A DNA stretch of 64,000 nucleotides from Nymphaea colorata (GCF_008831285.2 NC_045149.1:5261500-5325499), one strand, 5' to 3'. Counted from the first letter of the stretch, positions 49,801-61,734 are shown. Translations and numbers: made by a program. The notes: generated by a model not told the origin, from the letters alone.

Positions 49801-49846
49801 ATGAGTACTAAATCCTTTTATTACAGTCTAGAACAAAAATTTTACA

Positions 49847-51402
49847 TGTAAACTAAAACTGGTTATGTGCTCAACTCTGTGCACGAAAAATTGTGCACAG
49901 GGGTGTGCAATGACCTAAATACCTTCATTAAAATAAAAAAGAAGAAAATTTTTAAAGGGCACCTAAAAGAAGATTGTGAAAAAGTCTAAAATGTCCACTT
50001 ACTTTATAATAATTTTCAAAAAAGCCCCTACCCCCAGAACTCAATCTGCATGTAAACAGGTGTAATGGTCATTAGTGCCAGAATGGGCAATAAATGAAGT
50101 GGATATTGACCCCTGATCACTGGATCCTGGTGGAGGCATGTTGAAAATGTTATTGGAAAACTGGTGCACCACAGGCAGAACAGAAGGCAGGGCATCACGT
50201 GAAGGAGTCTTGAGAGAAGAAAGAGGAATACAAACAAGCCCACAAAAAAATTCATTCGGCTGTGTCTGAGAAGTAATGGGAGGACGAGGAGGTGCCACAG
50301 GAGAAGAATGGTAGTTTATGCACGCCACACTAGAAGCAATCCGTCCGGCGATGAAAATTACCAGTTCCCATGGCCCGACGGCATATGAGAGAGAGAGAGA
50401 GGGCAACATGTTGCATTTCTATAGGAAATTTTAAAGTTTGAGGCTTTTTCATTTACCCTTTCCTTTTATATGTTATTCCTTAAAACATTTGACATGGTTC
50501 TGTAAATTTTCACTTTTTAAGTGATTAATCATTCCACAAATTCTTACGTCGCGAGCTAGGAACATCCGCCGGATGACAAGGCGCGGATGGGGAGGGGCGC
50601 GGATGGGGAGGGGCCCGTACATCGAAGCAAACCCTATTAATTATAATTTTCAAAGTAACTTCCTCCCGGTGACATACACAAAATAATTAACAAATAGTAC
50701 AAATTCACTGTTAGAAACCTGTTTTTGATAGGAGTCAATGAAACTAAAATAAAATTGAAGGCCTAAATTTTTTGGATTTTCTTTTCTTTCCTTATTTACC
50801 AAACAATAACTCTTCAACCACCCTCAAATTTTTTTCTTCACATTGAATTATTTGACCCACTTTCCCACTGCCAATGCTCATATGGTTAAGGTGCCGCTAA
50901 TATATATATATATATATATATTTATTTCCGCCTCTGTTGGTATCTGTCTATCCTCTCCTATAACATTCTCTTCAATACTAAATTCATGGTCAATCATGTA
51001 TTGAAAAGGAGAGAATGAATAATTCTGTTCACTACTGCAGACATTCTTCTAAGATCATGCTCAAAATCAGATTAGATTTCCCCCATGCAAAAAGAAGTCA
51101 TGGTCTGGATTAATCATCAATATTTTAACACAAAAGTGCAGTGCTTTCTGTTGCTTGAAGTCCAGTTCTTCATTTAGCGCTTGGAATAGAAGCTTCTCGG
51201 GCAACTCAAGTTGACATCTTTGGCGAGCACTTTAGCCCATAGACTATAAATACCTTTTGAATCATGCACAAGTACCGAAGAGTAATGGAAAAAGTCAAAT
51301 TCACACACGCAAAGAGAGAGAAAGAGAGAGAGAGACTGGGCCACCAAGAACAGTACTGATGCGTGTTATGATGATCAATGAAAAGCCAATCATGTTGAAC
51401 CA
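49847..51402. other. Intergenic DNA upstream of the dioxygenase stop codon
   Basis: Mostly unassigned. 'gcgcggatggggagggg' is directly repeated near 50580-50615 and a (TA)n tract lies at 50899-50920. The 122-codon minus-strand frame at 50041-50409 begins with TTG in a (CT)n tract and has no recognisable domain. 51200-51402 is presumably the 3' UTR/downstream region of the minus-strand gene; I see no clear polyadenylation signal. Confidence 0.4.
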
Positions 51403-53301
51403 TCAAAGAACTGAACATTTGGCCATTGCCATGCACTCAAACGGAGCCTTGTCTAGAGCAAAATCATCAACCGTTCTTCCAACTTTCTCCTTCATTTCTT
51501 TGTTGTTGCCTTCCTCTCTAAACCTGACATAATCCAAGCACAAGAATGGCTTGTAGACCCTGTTTCTGCCTTCCTGAATCAGCTCTTGAGGTGCCCTCAC
51601 CACCTTCTCATCCTCAAAGCTCCAGAAAAAGGCCAAGGACAGCCTGCTATTGGACCCATTTGAAAGGACCCTGTGATAGGATGACCTTAATCTTCCATTG
51701 CACCAAGCCTGCAGAAGGTCTCCAATGTTCACAACCAAAGTTTCTTCACAAGGGCTGACGTCTACCCACTCACCTGCCCTTGACCTGACCTGCAGCCCCC
51801 CCACTGCATCTTGGTACAGAATGGTGATGCAACTCATGTCTGTGTGCATCCCTAGCCCTTCAACTCCATCTTTTTTACAGTTAGGAGAGTAGCTGTTTAT
51901 CCTTAGGTACCCATGGCACCTGCCAAACTCAGATTCATGATACCTCTCCATGCCCTCCCCCAACATTGTCAGTAAGATTGCCATTATCTTCCTGGATAAG
52001 TCTACCATCTTGTTACCATACTCCCCCAATGCATCCCTGCATCCAAGGAAAAAGTAAAGCATATTTTAAAAGGAAAATTTCAAGCACAATACCATTATGT
52101 GTTTCATTGACTTCTAAATAAGTTACGTACGTGATTTTGACGTTAATTGTTGTCTGTCACGTTTGGCAGCTTACTGACGGATTCATCACCGTCTATTTAG
52201 TTTTAATGTTCTTATGGTGGACATCTCAATCACATGCATGATTTGTGGGTGTAAAAGAAAAAAAAAATGGCATGTTAATGTTCTGATACATGAACAGATT
52301 CTTTTCCTGTAAAAATAGATTTATAAGTTCAATAGTGAAAATTTGACCATGTAGTTGTAGATGAGGGCATCCCTGTTCAATGGGTTCATTAACCCATCGA
52401 TCTTTCACCGACGGACGTAGTTGAACCTTTTTTGACTTCTATTGTGGTAGTCGGTAAAAAAAAAAAAAAATCAATGACAGCACGTGTCACGGGTGAAGGT
52501 ATAGACATTGTCACGGGTGAAGGTATAGACATCATCACCAACACGTCTTAAACGTAGCTAAATAAATGATTAAAGACATCTTCTCATACCCTCAGGTAAT
52601 AAATTAAGCCCGTACATTTGCATCATCATCTGTACACATACGGCCATCAGTTAGCCATATTTTTTGTCGTGCTGGTTCTACAAAATCGGACCATCCAAAT
52701 GGATGGCTGGATACGGCTTGGTATTAGTCATGGTCAAATCAAAAACATTTGATTTATGTGCATGATCATTTTGTATATATATATATATATAAAAGACAGC
52801 TATAAAGCACCCGTTATAGAAACTGAGCAGTCCTTCTGTACGTTATTTGTAATTTGACTAAAAAAAATGAGGCATGAGTTTTGGAATGGGAATTTAAAAT
52901 CAAGGTATGAGAGAGAGGGGGAGAGAGAGAGACCAAAACTCTGCTCTTGGTTCCTCAAGGAGTCTCTCAGCAGTGCTTTTAGCAGAACCAGCGAAGTCCG
53001 GTCCGGAGACACGAAAACTTTCAAAGAAGGGAGAGACGATGAATGGCGGTGTGTATGTTTTGAGAGAAGAGGAAGGGCCCGCCTTGTCCTTGGAATGGGG
53101 AGGAAGGCTGAAGAGCTCCTTAGAGAGGGAGCTTACGCAGCCAAGCAGTTCCCTTGGGATTCCATGGTTGGCGACACGGAAGAAGCCCCACTCCTGGCAG
53201 GCATGAGAGAGGCTGGCCAAGGTTGACGGTGACTGATGACCTTGGGCATCTGCCATGTCCAAGACTGCAAGACTGAAAGGAACTTCCACTTGCTCGCCCA
53301 T
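51403..53301 (-). CDS. 2-oxoglutarate/Fe(II)-dependent dioxygenase, gibberellin-20-oxidase-like
   Basis: Two exons on the minus strand, 53301-52934 and 52036-51403, spliced at GT (52933-52932) and AG (52038-52037). They give one frame of 333 residues with the join inside a Trp codon (W123). N-terminal DIOX_N part: PFSLAVLDMA, ACQEWGFFRVANHG. C-terminal 2OG-FeII_Oxy fold: RINSYSPNC (2OG/substrate area), HxD at H187/D189 (GLGMHTDMS), distal H244 (SSYHRV) for Fe(II), and R254-x-S256 for 2-oxoglutarate. All catalytic residues are present. Family knowledge: plant soluble oxygenases using 2OG and ascorbate. The closest type I recognise is the single-intron 'gibberellin 20-oxidase-like' group, whose substrate is not established, so a role in gibberellin metabolism is only possible. 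The first in-frame ATG is at 53301. The frame is open further up only by a TTG codon at 53445, which lies upstream of the likely transcription start. The length fits the group (about 320-340 residues). Confidence 0.9.
52037..52933 (-). other. Intron of the dioxygenase gene (897 bp), with a 24-bp duplication
   Basis: GT..AG on the minus strand. On the plus strand it contains 'tgtcacgggtgaaggtatag' plus 'acat' duplicated in tandem at 52485-52508 and 52509-52532, a poly-A run (52457-52470) and a (TA)n tract near 52775-52790. The donor side is a (CT)n-rich stretch (52907-52933). Confidence 0.8.
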
Positions 53302-53454
53302 TTTAGGATCCAAACTGTGTTGGGTTCTCGCTGATTCCTCCAAAGGTTTAATGGTGATGGCAACCTCTGGTTCACCCACGGTGGTCGGCCGCAAAATTGA
53401 ACGGACTGGTTTCTTTGTCTGGTTTCTACCTGAAAGGCTTGCCAATATGTGTAT

Positions 53455-53464
53455 CTATATATAC
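53455..53464 (-). promoter_or_regulatory. TATA box of the dioxygenase gene
   Basis: Read on the minus strand as GTATATATAG, about 155 bp upstream of the ATG at 53301. A start site 25-35 bp downstream would fall near 53425-53432, giving a 5' UTR of about 125-130 nt. No other strong TATA lies nearer. Confidence 0.6.
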
Positions 53465-53479
53465 TCGCGCGAGACGGGT

Positions 53480-55379
53480 GCACATGGGGAGGTGAAGCAA
53501 TTAAAATATTGCTTTATTTTTCTGGTTAGTATGTAAGACGAAAGGTTATTGAACATTACTTTAACAAATTAAAGTACGTCGCATGGCTGATGAGGCAAGG
53601 CACATCGCATTTTGCACGATAAATTTCAGAAAGGCTTTGCGTCACTTTCGTTCCAAGTAATCCATGGAGGTGAGCATGTCCAGATGGCAATGATCTCTCT
53701 CGCCCTGTCTTTCTCTCCGATGACTCACTTTCTCGATGAAGCGAAAAAAAAAAAAAAAGAGGTAAACGCCTCCCCGTCTCTTAACAAGGGAGAGGTGACG
53801 ACCTCCCCTTTTTCTTTAATGAGTCAAGGAAGGCCATCCTCCTGTCACCGGCGGACTGTCCACCGGTGATGATGGGGAGGCGATGGCCTCCTTCTTCTCA
53901 AGAGGTCGAGGTATGCATTAAATCTTCGGCCTGATGCTCAGCCCTACTGAGCGTTGAGTTTTTTTCTTTTATTCGGTAATTGACAACCAAGGCGGTTTGC
54001 ATGTACCCTGAGTCCAGATATCGGTTACGTGAAGGGACATCAAAGCAACAGCGTCCGATCAATCGTGAACCGACGATTCACCTTTAATCTTAAGAAAAGA
54101 ACTTATGCTTTCCAGAATCTCCCTCATCTCCTCTTTGGCTGCACAACCAGCCTACGCAATTTGGGTTGGACCCAATTCACTTGAAAAAAACTCGGCTCCT
54201 GCTCGACTCATTTATAAACAAGTTGATTTTGAACTCACAAAAATACTAGTAACAATGAATGAGTCAAGTTCGAGTTTGAGGAACTCAACTCATTTATACT
54301 CAACTCGATTCGTAAACAGGTACTCTATATATTATTGTGAAAACCAGTTCACCGAATCACTGGTTTTAACTTTTAAGGCAAAAACAAATTTTCACAAATT
54401 ATATGAGTTAACGCTTACATGAATTAAATGCTTACACGAGTTACACAAGTTAATGCTTACACGAGTTGACACTAAAAAAATTAGCGCTTAAACGAGTTAA
54501 ACGAGTCGAGTTCGAACTAGAGTTTGCTATAAGGAGCTCGAGTTCTTTTTTGAGCTTAGCTCTTTTTTGAGCTGAGCAGAGCTCAGGTGACCAAGTTGGG
54601 ACTTGACTTGACTCTTGTACAACCCTACTCTTGGAAGTCATTTTCTCTCCCCCACCTGATTTTCTCCTTCGTCCAAAAACCACGGGCAATTCTCATGGTT
54701 GCAACAATGGACAGCTGATTTGAAATCATAAACACAACAAATGAGGAAATGACATAAAACCTTGATTTCTTTTGCAATAAAGAGGGAAGTGAAGCTCTCT
54801 CAACATTCTTCATTGGACATAAAGCCTTGATGCCCTCCAAAATTAGATCTCAAAAATACAAATGAATCTTCAGACATGGGGATAGGGGCAAAAAGTGCCA
54901 CTCAGACATGTGGTGGAACTCGTCTAAAAATCCATTACTTCGACCATCACTACCCTAGTTTTCAAATGCGTATCCATTAGAATTGAATTTCGTAAAAAAA
55001 ACGGCGTCTAATACATTTAAACGCACATCTGAAGAACAGAAATGAAATTGGAGAAAACACCATCAATGGAGGAAGAAATCAAAACCAGTCAAGTGATTTC
55101 AACGCGAAATTATGAAATAATCCAAAGCCGATCTGTTACGGCAACCTGTGCTGGCGACAGTGGTGAGGGAAACAATGAAAAACATTGGGGAAATGAGGGC
55201 ACAAATCTGTGTCTGAGGACGATCTGTGCTGGCGATGTTGGCGAGGAGAAAAACAGCCCAAAGTTGATCAGGAGTTGTCCACGCTATCTTGTACGTTTTG
55301 GGTGTGAGAGAAATCGGATGAAGAAGGGCGATAAAGGGAGAAAGTGAGCGAGAGAGAGTGCAGCAGCTGCTCCCTGCTC
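53480..55379. other. Intergenic DNA upstream of the dioxygenase gene
   Basis: No gene recognised. 53740-53890 has a poly-A run and 'gacgacctcccc'-type words. 54150-54620 is a dispersed-repeat block (see separate entry). 55000-55379 has a few open frames on both strands without known motifs and includes a nearly repeated 'ctgtgctggcgacagtggtg' / 'ctgtgctggcgatgttggcg' pair (55147, 55227). Confidence 0.4.
54150..54625. repeat. CTCGAG/GAGCTC-word dispersed repeat, copy 1
   Basis: Rich in 'acgagtt', 'ctcgactc', 'gagctcgagttc' and 'gcttacacgagtt' phrases, ending 'ttgacttgactcttgtacaa'. A related block lies at 61735-62130, ending 'ggcttgacttgttgtatgtc'. Non-coding; probably a short non-autonomous DNA element, class not determined. 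Confidence 0.5.
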
Positions 55380-57640
55380 CATGCTTAATTTCGGCTTCCA
55401 AAGCTTCAATTTCGGCTCGCATAGCACTCACCTAGTTAGGATCTTGTTTGGCTTGATCATAAGAAGATGGTTCAGATATTTGGCTTGAAAATTTATTGCT
55501 GGAGTTTTGTTAATCAAATATGCCCAAGTAAAAACACAGTCATCCCAAAAAAAAATAGGTAAACCAAACTGAAATTTTAATGTTCGGGAAACATCCAAAT
55601 ATGCTGATTTTTTTTTTTCTTAACGATGCCATTTTGTTGCAATGTGTACAGAAAGAGTGTTGGTCGTCTATTCCATTCTCAAGAAAAATCTTTTTCATCT
55701 CAGTGGAGAAAAGTTCAGGGCCATTATCAATCGGAATTTTTAACACACTGGTTGCATATTGATTGTGAACCAGGCTAATAAAATTTTTAAATTTATAAAG
55801 TATTTTCATGTTTATGTCTCCTCAAATGCACTCACACAGCTCAAGAGAAATTATCCACTACAGAGAATAAGTAATGAGCACTGGAGTGAGAAGCATGAGA
55901 ATATGGCTCCCAAATGTCAAGTTGCAAGAACTCAAAATGAATGGTAGAAACATATTTACTTGGAATAAACGGCAACCTTGACTGTTTTTCTTTCTTACAA
56001 ACTTCACAAAATTGAGTAGACAACTTGATGCTTGAGTCATAGTTTGAGAACAACTGGTTTTTGGAATGACTTAATAGGAGATGCTATATTTCTGAGGGAT
56101 CAAGACTGCTAGCCAAAACGGAGGCATTTGCTGAACTGCTTACGTGGTTGTAGATAGGGGCAGAGTCACATGTGGGCAGTTGCCCACACGGTTCAATAAA
56201 TTTCATTTATTTTTGTATCGGTGGCCCCAATAATTTGTTTGTTCATATACTAGTGCCCCATAATTATTTTACTAATGTCCCTTGACCATCTTATTATGGC
56301 TAAGATTTGTTGTAGTGAGTGTTCCTTGGCCAAAAATATGTAGCTCCGCCTCCAATTGTAGATGTAGAGGCCGTTTCTCAAGTCACCCAAACTGAACTTT
56401 CTCTTGAAGTTCTAGGCCTATAGAAAACAACCATCAAGAAAAAAAAAAACATGATCATTAGTTTGCGCAACAAAGTTTACTAACTGAGAGGGGGAATTTA
56501 ATGGACAACATAACATGTTAAGAATTAGAGACAACAGAACTTGTGCAACATGGGTGGCATGAAGAGTACGATTATTAGGTAGGCAAATTAGAAAGGGGGA
56601 ATTTAATGGACACACATTAAATGTAAGGTTAATTGACGACGACATTTTGTAGCTTAAACTATGATAATCCAGTTACTTGTTTGAGCAAGGTCATACCTGC
56701 AAAGTTGGTTTGAGAGATTGACTTGTCTTTCAAGAGAGGTTTGTTCTAATTGTATTCATATGAAGCTAAGGTTGGAACGAACTCTTTACTGGGTTCCTTG
56801 CATTGTGCAGCCAAGGTTGAAGCCAAGGAGCTTGATTTGGTCAATTATGCAGCATAATATTTCCAGCCTTTTAGTTTCTGCTTATTGCCTTTGAAATCTA
56901 CTACCCATTTAGTTTGACACATCGATCTTTGGTGTGTCCAATAATATGAAAATAATTACAATAAATTTGTTGTTCACTATTATGGTTTTGACTATTAAGT
57001 ACTGCACATCTGAACCAGCAATCAAGCTGACATACTCAGATATTAGGCTAGAAGCGAGCATCTCCCTATTTTTCTTCATGAAGAACAAGGGAATAGACTT
57101 TGGTGACTGACAGCAAGGGATCCACCAATAGGATTTGACCCCTAATGGTGTTATAAGTGTCATTTAAGCCCATAAATATGGCATGACTTAGTCCTCCTAC
57201 TGCTCGTCTACAATGCATTTGAAGTAACACATGAACAAATATGTAATACATCATAAGAAGCCAACTAGTACCATAGAGATTTGTGTTTTGTAAAATAAAC
57301 TGCAATTGGCATAGTGTGTTGAGTGAGATGACTAATTGCACACTTAATCTAATATTTCTGTGGAGCTGAGCTATTGAGTAAATTGCTTCAAAAGATCTGT
57401 CCAAACTTCAAATGCTGTACTAGCATGAATGATGTTGTCAAGGTATCCCTAGAAATAGAATTCCGTAACCACGATAGGACCATGTGATCACACCTCCTCC
57501 ACAGCATGATTCAGGGGAGGATGCTATTATCAATAAAACCCAGTTTATTTTTGCTGATAGTGCCATCAAGATGGCACAACTCCACTTCTTGTAGTTCTTC
57601 TCCATGAGCAACTGAAAAAACAAAACTGTCCCTTGATTAT
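55380..57640 (-). pseudogene. Truncated Copia retrotransposon remnant
   Basis: Read on the minus strand: gag (LMEKNYKKWS near 57600, then FMGLNDTYNTIRGQ and VYSLVLHEEK at 57080-57160), a decayed zinc-knuckle region (about 56930-56990), GAG-pre-integrase/integrase (C..CKKEKQSRLPF, LQLDIW, FSVVDNFS at 55841-56053), integrase (KIPIDNGPELFSTEM, then MASLRKKK where NGIVERKH is usual) at 55540-55809, and a fragment of the RT start (SAMRAEIEALE) at 55380-55431. Several frames are involved, so it is dead. The integrase C-terminus is joined almost directly to the RT start, and everything after the first RT residues is missing. No LTR is recognised. It carries a 200-bp MITE. Confidence 0.85.
56156..56355. 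mobile_element. 200-bp hAT-type MITE, TSD TTGTAGAT
   Basis: An 8-bp direct repeat TTGTAGAT at 56148-56155 and 56356-56363. Imperfect terminal inverted repeats: GGGGCAGAGTCACAT on the left, GAGGCGGAGCTACAT as the complement on the right (11 of 15). It is non-coding and AT-rich inside. It sits in the Copia remnant and so inserted after that element. The 8-bp TSD and 'ggggcggagc' ends fit hAT MITEs. Confidence 0.82.
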
Positions 57641-57739
57641 CTAATGATGGAGATAATATGGATTGGCAAACCCATGTGAGCCAAAATATGAAGAGAACTA
57701 TGATCCTTCAAGCATTCCATTGTTGTCAATAGGCGATGG

Positions 57740-60015
57740 ACATGGACGTCGGTAAAATTTTTTACCGACATACAACTAGATTCAGTAAAAATTTTTGCCA
57801 ACAAGCCACTGGATGTCAGTAAAACTTTAACTGACATCCAACTAACATTGCAATTACTATTTATTGATGCAGATTTACATGTCGATGAAACTCTTTTTAA
57901 GTTTTTTTTTCTCTATCCGAGTATGCATAATTTTTTAGAAAATTGAAAATACATATACAACAATACAAGTGATTAACTATAGTTCAAAGTTACAAAAAAC
58001 AAGTGATTAACTATAGTTCAAAGTTACAAAAAACATTTTTTACAATTGTTAACACGAGTAGAAAGTGATCCCGCAATAATCTCATCGCTGAAGTGAAAAT
58101 CATACAAAGTTTGGTGGTGTTAGTGTCTCTGCAATAAACATTAAGAAAAATATGTTAGTTCTATTAGAAATGAAGTTTAATAAATATAACTCATTACAAC
58201 AAATGAAATGTTACGTAACCTAGGTTTGCATCACCCTACTATAGTACCATAAATTGAGTAACTTGAGCATTCAAACGAAGAAACTTTATCCTTCGGTAAT
58301 GCATTTTCTTTCTACATAATACGTATTTTGCTTGATTTAGAGTTTGATCAAAACTGAGAAGAACCAATACCAAGCCCTATCGTACTCTACCATGTCTCTC
58401 TTGTCCCATCACCCAGGAGTAAACATCATTACTTCTAACTATATCTTGCATCCTTTGAGGCACCGTTTCAAGTTGTTTTTTTAGTTGGTCCTACAACATA
58501 TATCATGAAGTATATAATTATTTGAGTATATAATAGCATATATGTTGTTGAGATAGAAAAATATAATTGTTCGAATGAGATTTGTGAGCATTGGTTTCAG
58601 GGTTGTCGTAGATCGGGTTCCTACAAGTATCTAAACATTTTATTTGGATAATCCTACATCTTTTGAACAACGTCACAAAGTGACAAAGTGACACCTTTAA
58701 ATATATATGTGACATAAATATCATCTTATCTAACTGAAATATCATTAACAAAAGATTTATTACACCATACAACGATGTACATGTTACATGATTCCTAAAT
58801 GATGTTAGAATCCAAAAAGTTCAAAAAAAGTATAACTTTTCACTCATTTAAATAATTCATTGAACACTTAGTGGGTGGCTAAAAAGGCTAGGGACCAAAA
58901 ACATCCAAATATCAAAAAACATTTAAATGATAAACAATCAAACTAATATTCTGGAAATAAGTATATGTGTACTTTAATTAGACTGTGTCCAAATTGATGC
59001 TGAAATCAAGCCACAATGGCCCGAATTCCTGCGATGATAAAAATTAGGGAAAATTGAAGTTTTGTGATTGTGTGGAGATTTTGTGCAATAAACATATCAA
59101 ATTGAAGGTACTAAAGTCAACAAATATGCTTACAAAGTTTCACAGCCTAAAACCACAAAAACATAGCAAGATCTTACGAAAAAATTTTAGATATATGCCC
59201 TACAAACGTGTTATAACTAGATCATATAGAATTAGAAAAAGTGGGTGAGGAAATGGAGGAACCAACTTTTTCAAGCTTCAAGTAGTCCAAAAACACGATG
59301 AAGAAAAAGAGCTCACTGGAAAATCACCGGTGGGAGGAAGAAGAAAGAGAAAAGGAAAGAGGAAAGAAGAAAGAATGAGAAGATGGGTTCTAGCGGACGT
59401 AAAAAGTTGAGAAAGCCTTTACCGACGCCTGAGACACGTCGATAAATGCATTACTTGAAAACATTGGTAATGTTAATGTGGTAAACATTACCAACGTCTG
59501 ATGCACGCTGGTGAAAAGGACATTATCAACATTCATGGCAACACCTAGATCAAAGTAAGGTTTTAGTGATGTGCAATGCTTGCCTCGATAATGTTTCAAT
59601 GGAGATATGTTTCAACGATGGGCAGAGAATGTCATGTGTTGGTAAAAATCAGGTCAGTACGTGTAATTTTTACTGATGTACTCAGTTAAACATTGGTAAT
59701 CATCAACGTTGAAAACTTTCGTTGATGGGAGAACCGTAATCTATTGATAAAGGTGAAACTTCAACGAAACAATAGCTCCATGCATTCCTGAAGTTTTTTT
59801 TTTAACTGAATGGTTTCACCGATGTGTGGAAAATATAACATCGGTAAAACTTGACTTTTACCGATGTTATAGCTAAATGTCAGTAAGTATAACTTTTTCA
59901 CTGACGTCCAGCCTCTAGACGTCAGTGAAAAGTTATACTTACTGACATTTAGCTATAACATCGGTAAAAGTTTTACCAATTTTATATTTTCGGTGAAACC
60001 ATTTTTCTTGTAGTG
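57740..60015. mobile_element. Probable CACTA (En/Spm)-type element, non-autonomous
   Basis: The right end reads TTTTTCTTGTAGTG at 60002-60015, the complement of the CACTACAAGAAAA terminus of plant CACTA elements. Both flanks hold many subterminal copies of ACCGA(T/C)GT / CGGTAAAA (57748-57880 and 59400-60000), as CACTA elements do. 57900-59390 between them has no transposase. The left terminus is not visible: no CACTA at about 57740, so the element is either truncated there or its left end lies elsewhere. Small hairpins sit at 57748-57769 and 57810-57840, and a 34-bp tandem duplication at 57966-58033. Confidence 0.55.
59809..60002. repeat. Long hairpin (inverted repeat) at the CACTA-like right end
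   Basis: 59855-59908 and 59918-59971 are inverted copies, identical except for one extra T in the left arm, around a 9-base loop. The pairing extends less perfectly outward from TGGTTTCACCGA at 59809 to its complement ending at 60002. The arms carry the same CGGTAAAA/TTTTACCG subterminal motif. Confidence 0.9.
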
Positions 60016-61734
60016 CTGGGACACCAACTTCTCATGCTCTAAAAGAGAGATACTGATATATAGGCTGAAGCGTTGTGAGCGCACCTTTTCTGAGGCACCA
60101 AAAACAAGTCTAGACCCTAAGAAGATTAAGAGAAGAGTGGGGGTCTCGTCCTCTTGTTGAGTGGTAGGACAAAATACTCCTGCTCACCCAACAAATGTAA
60201 AGATTGGTAATCAACAACAATAACACAACACAGTAGATGCTTTGAGCAATATGTGGGTAATTTACAAAAGACAGGCAAATGAGCGGACAGCTAAGCATGA
60301 CTTCTGTGGAGGCTCAAATCGCTAATGCTTCATTAAAGAGATTACTTCTAGTGCTGGTACAATAAGTGGCAAAAAAGGTAAAGCATGAGAAATGATGAGT
60401 TTGGGGCACCACTGGAAAAATGTTTCTTATGCCTCACGTCATTAACGGTAAGAATAGGTAGAGACACAACTCATGAAAATTACTGCTTACGACTTCTAAC
60501 AGATCACCTCAAAGTCACACAGAGATGAGAATTTTGCTCCATGCCAATTGGTTGAGAGAAGATCAAAAAGCGATGTGTTGCTTGGGCGACATTGGTATGT
60601 GACGCAACCAGAGACTAGTGGCCATTGGTACATGATGCTGCATACGAACTTTTGTCATAAACATATCAAATATTTATGTCAACATATGGTTTTAATGTTC
60701 TGTCTTCATTTGCAGGTAACGTCGTTTTTCTGACCCAGTTTATCACGTAAGAGGTTTTTAAGGTTCCTACATAAATGTTACTTTAGTGGATATGGATTTT
60801 TTTTTTTTTGATGCGGCATCTGCAACCTGAACCATATTGATTAAAGAAAATACGGCAATATTTTTAGCAAGCAACAACCCTCCCAGCTTAAGCTCGCCTT
60901 TTAATTGAACAGCTGATCTTGAAGTTAGCGCATTTTTGGTCAGCTTGCTTAAACGTTTTTTCTTGACACCGTGACTAAAATCTGCTTGGAATTTTTTTTT
61001 CCAGATCCATCAAAGAACCTGAAAAAGAACTTGATAAAGTTTCTGGACCCACCAAACACCGCCTGAAATTGGAATGGTGGAAAAACATTGTCTTCCATCC
61101 CATTCCAGAAACTTTTTCTTGAGTAAAAATCAATGCATTTTTTTTCTTTCGCTATCAAATGCCCCTTGACTATAATTTGATTTGCTGACTTTATACTACC
61201 AACTCCGAAATGCCCAGATAGGTTGGACCCTCATATCAACTGTATATGGACGCAACAATGGTAGTTCTGTATGAAAATCTTTTTGGGTATATTTATTTTT
61301 GTAGATATAGTTGACAATGTAAGATAATAACATAGGGGGGAGGAGGGGGAAGACAATATTGGCGGCTCAAAATAATTAAGCCCTTCTATTACTCGTGTGA
61401 GGAGAAAAGTTTTCATACGAATTTATCTCAAGTAATGTCCCTATATTGAGAGGGTCCAACGTGTTACAACGCGTCCCTTATCCTGGCATAGTGCAAACAA
61501 ATTTGGCATCATAAGGAGACGTCATCCCCCACTGTCTAGGTTATGCAATGAATCTCCAGGTTAATATATCCATTCGAGCGGTCAATACCCCTCCAAGCTG
61601 GTAATTTCTCTTTCATTATATTGGGAAGATGATATAGGAAACGGCTTATTTATCAGAATTTTATGGAAACACGCCCATTAGCATTTCGAAAAGGCCTTTA
61701 TGCTTTCATCCATCCCCTCCCCACCCCCACCCTC
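60016..61734. other. Unassigned DNA
   Basis: No coding motif, TIR pair or LTR recognised. 'agtgctggtacaataagtgg' near 60352 partly repeats the 'tagtgctggg' flank at 60011. The open frames are short and without known domains. Confidence 0.4.

Noticed and set aside
50041-50409. 122-codon minus-strand ORF
   Set aside because: Starts with TTG inside a (CT)n tract, no recognisable domain, no splice partner; a gene fragment cannot be excluded but is not supported.
51546-51892. Plus-strand ORFs over the dioxygenase exons (also 52867-53226 and 53255-53536)
   Set aside because: Antisense shadows of the minus-strand exons, which carry all conserved motifs.
53302-53445. Longer N-terminus for the dioxygenase
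   Set aside because: The first codon is TTG, and the stretch overlaps the expected transcription start downstream of the TATA box.
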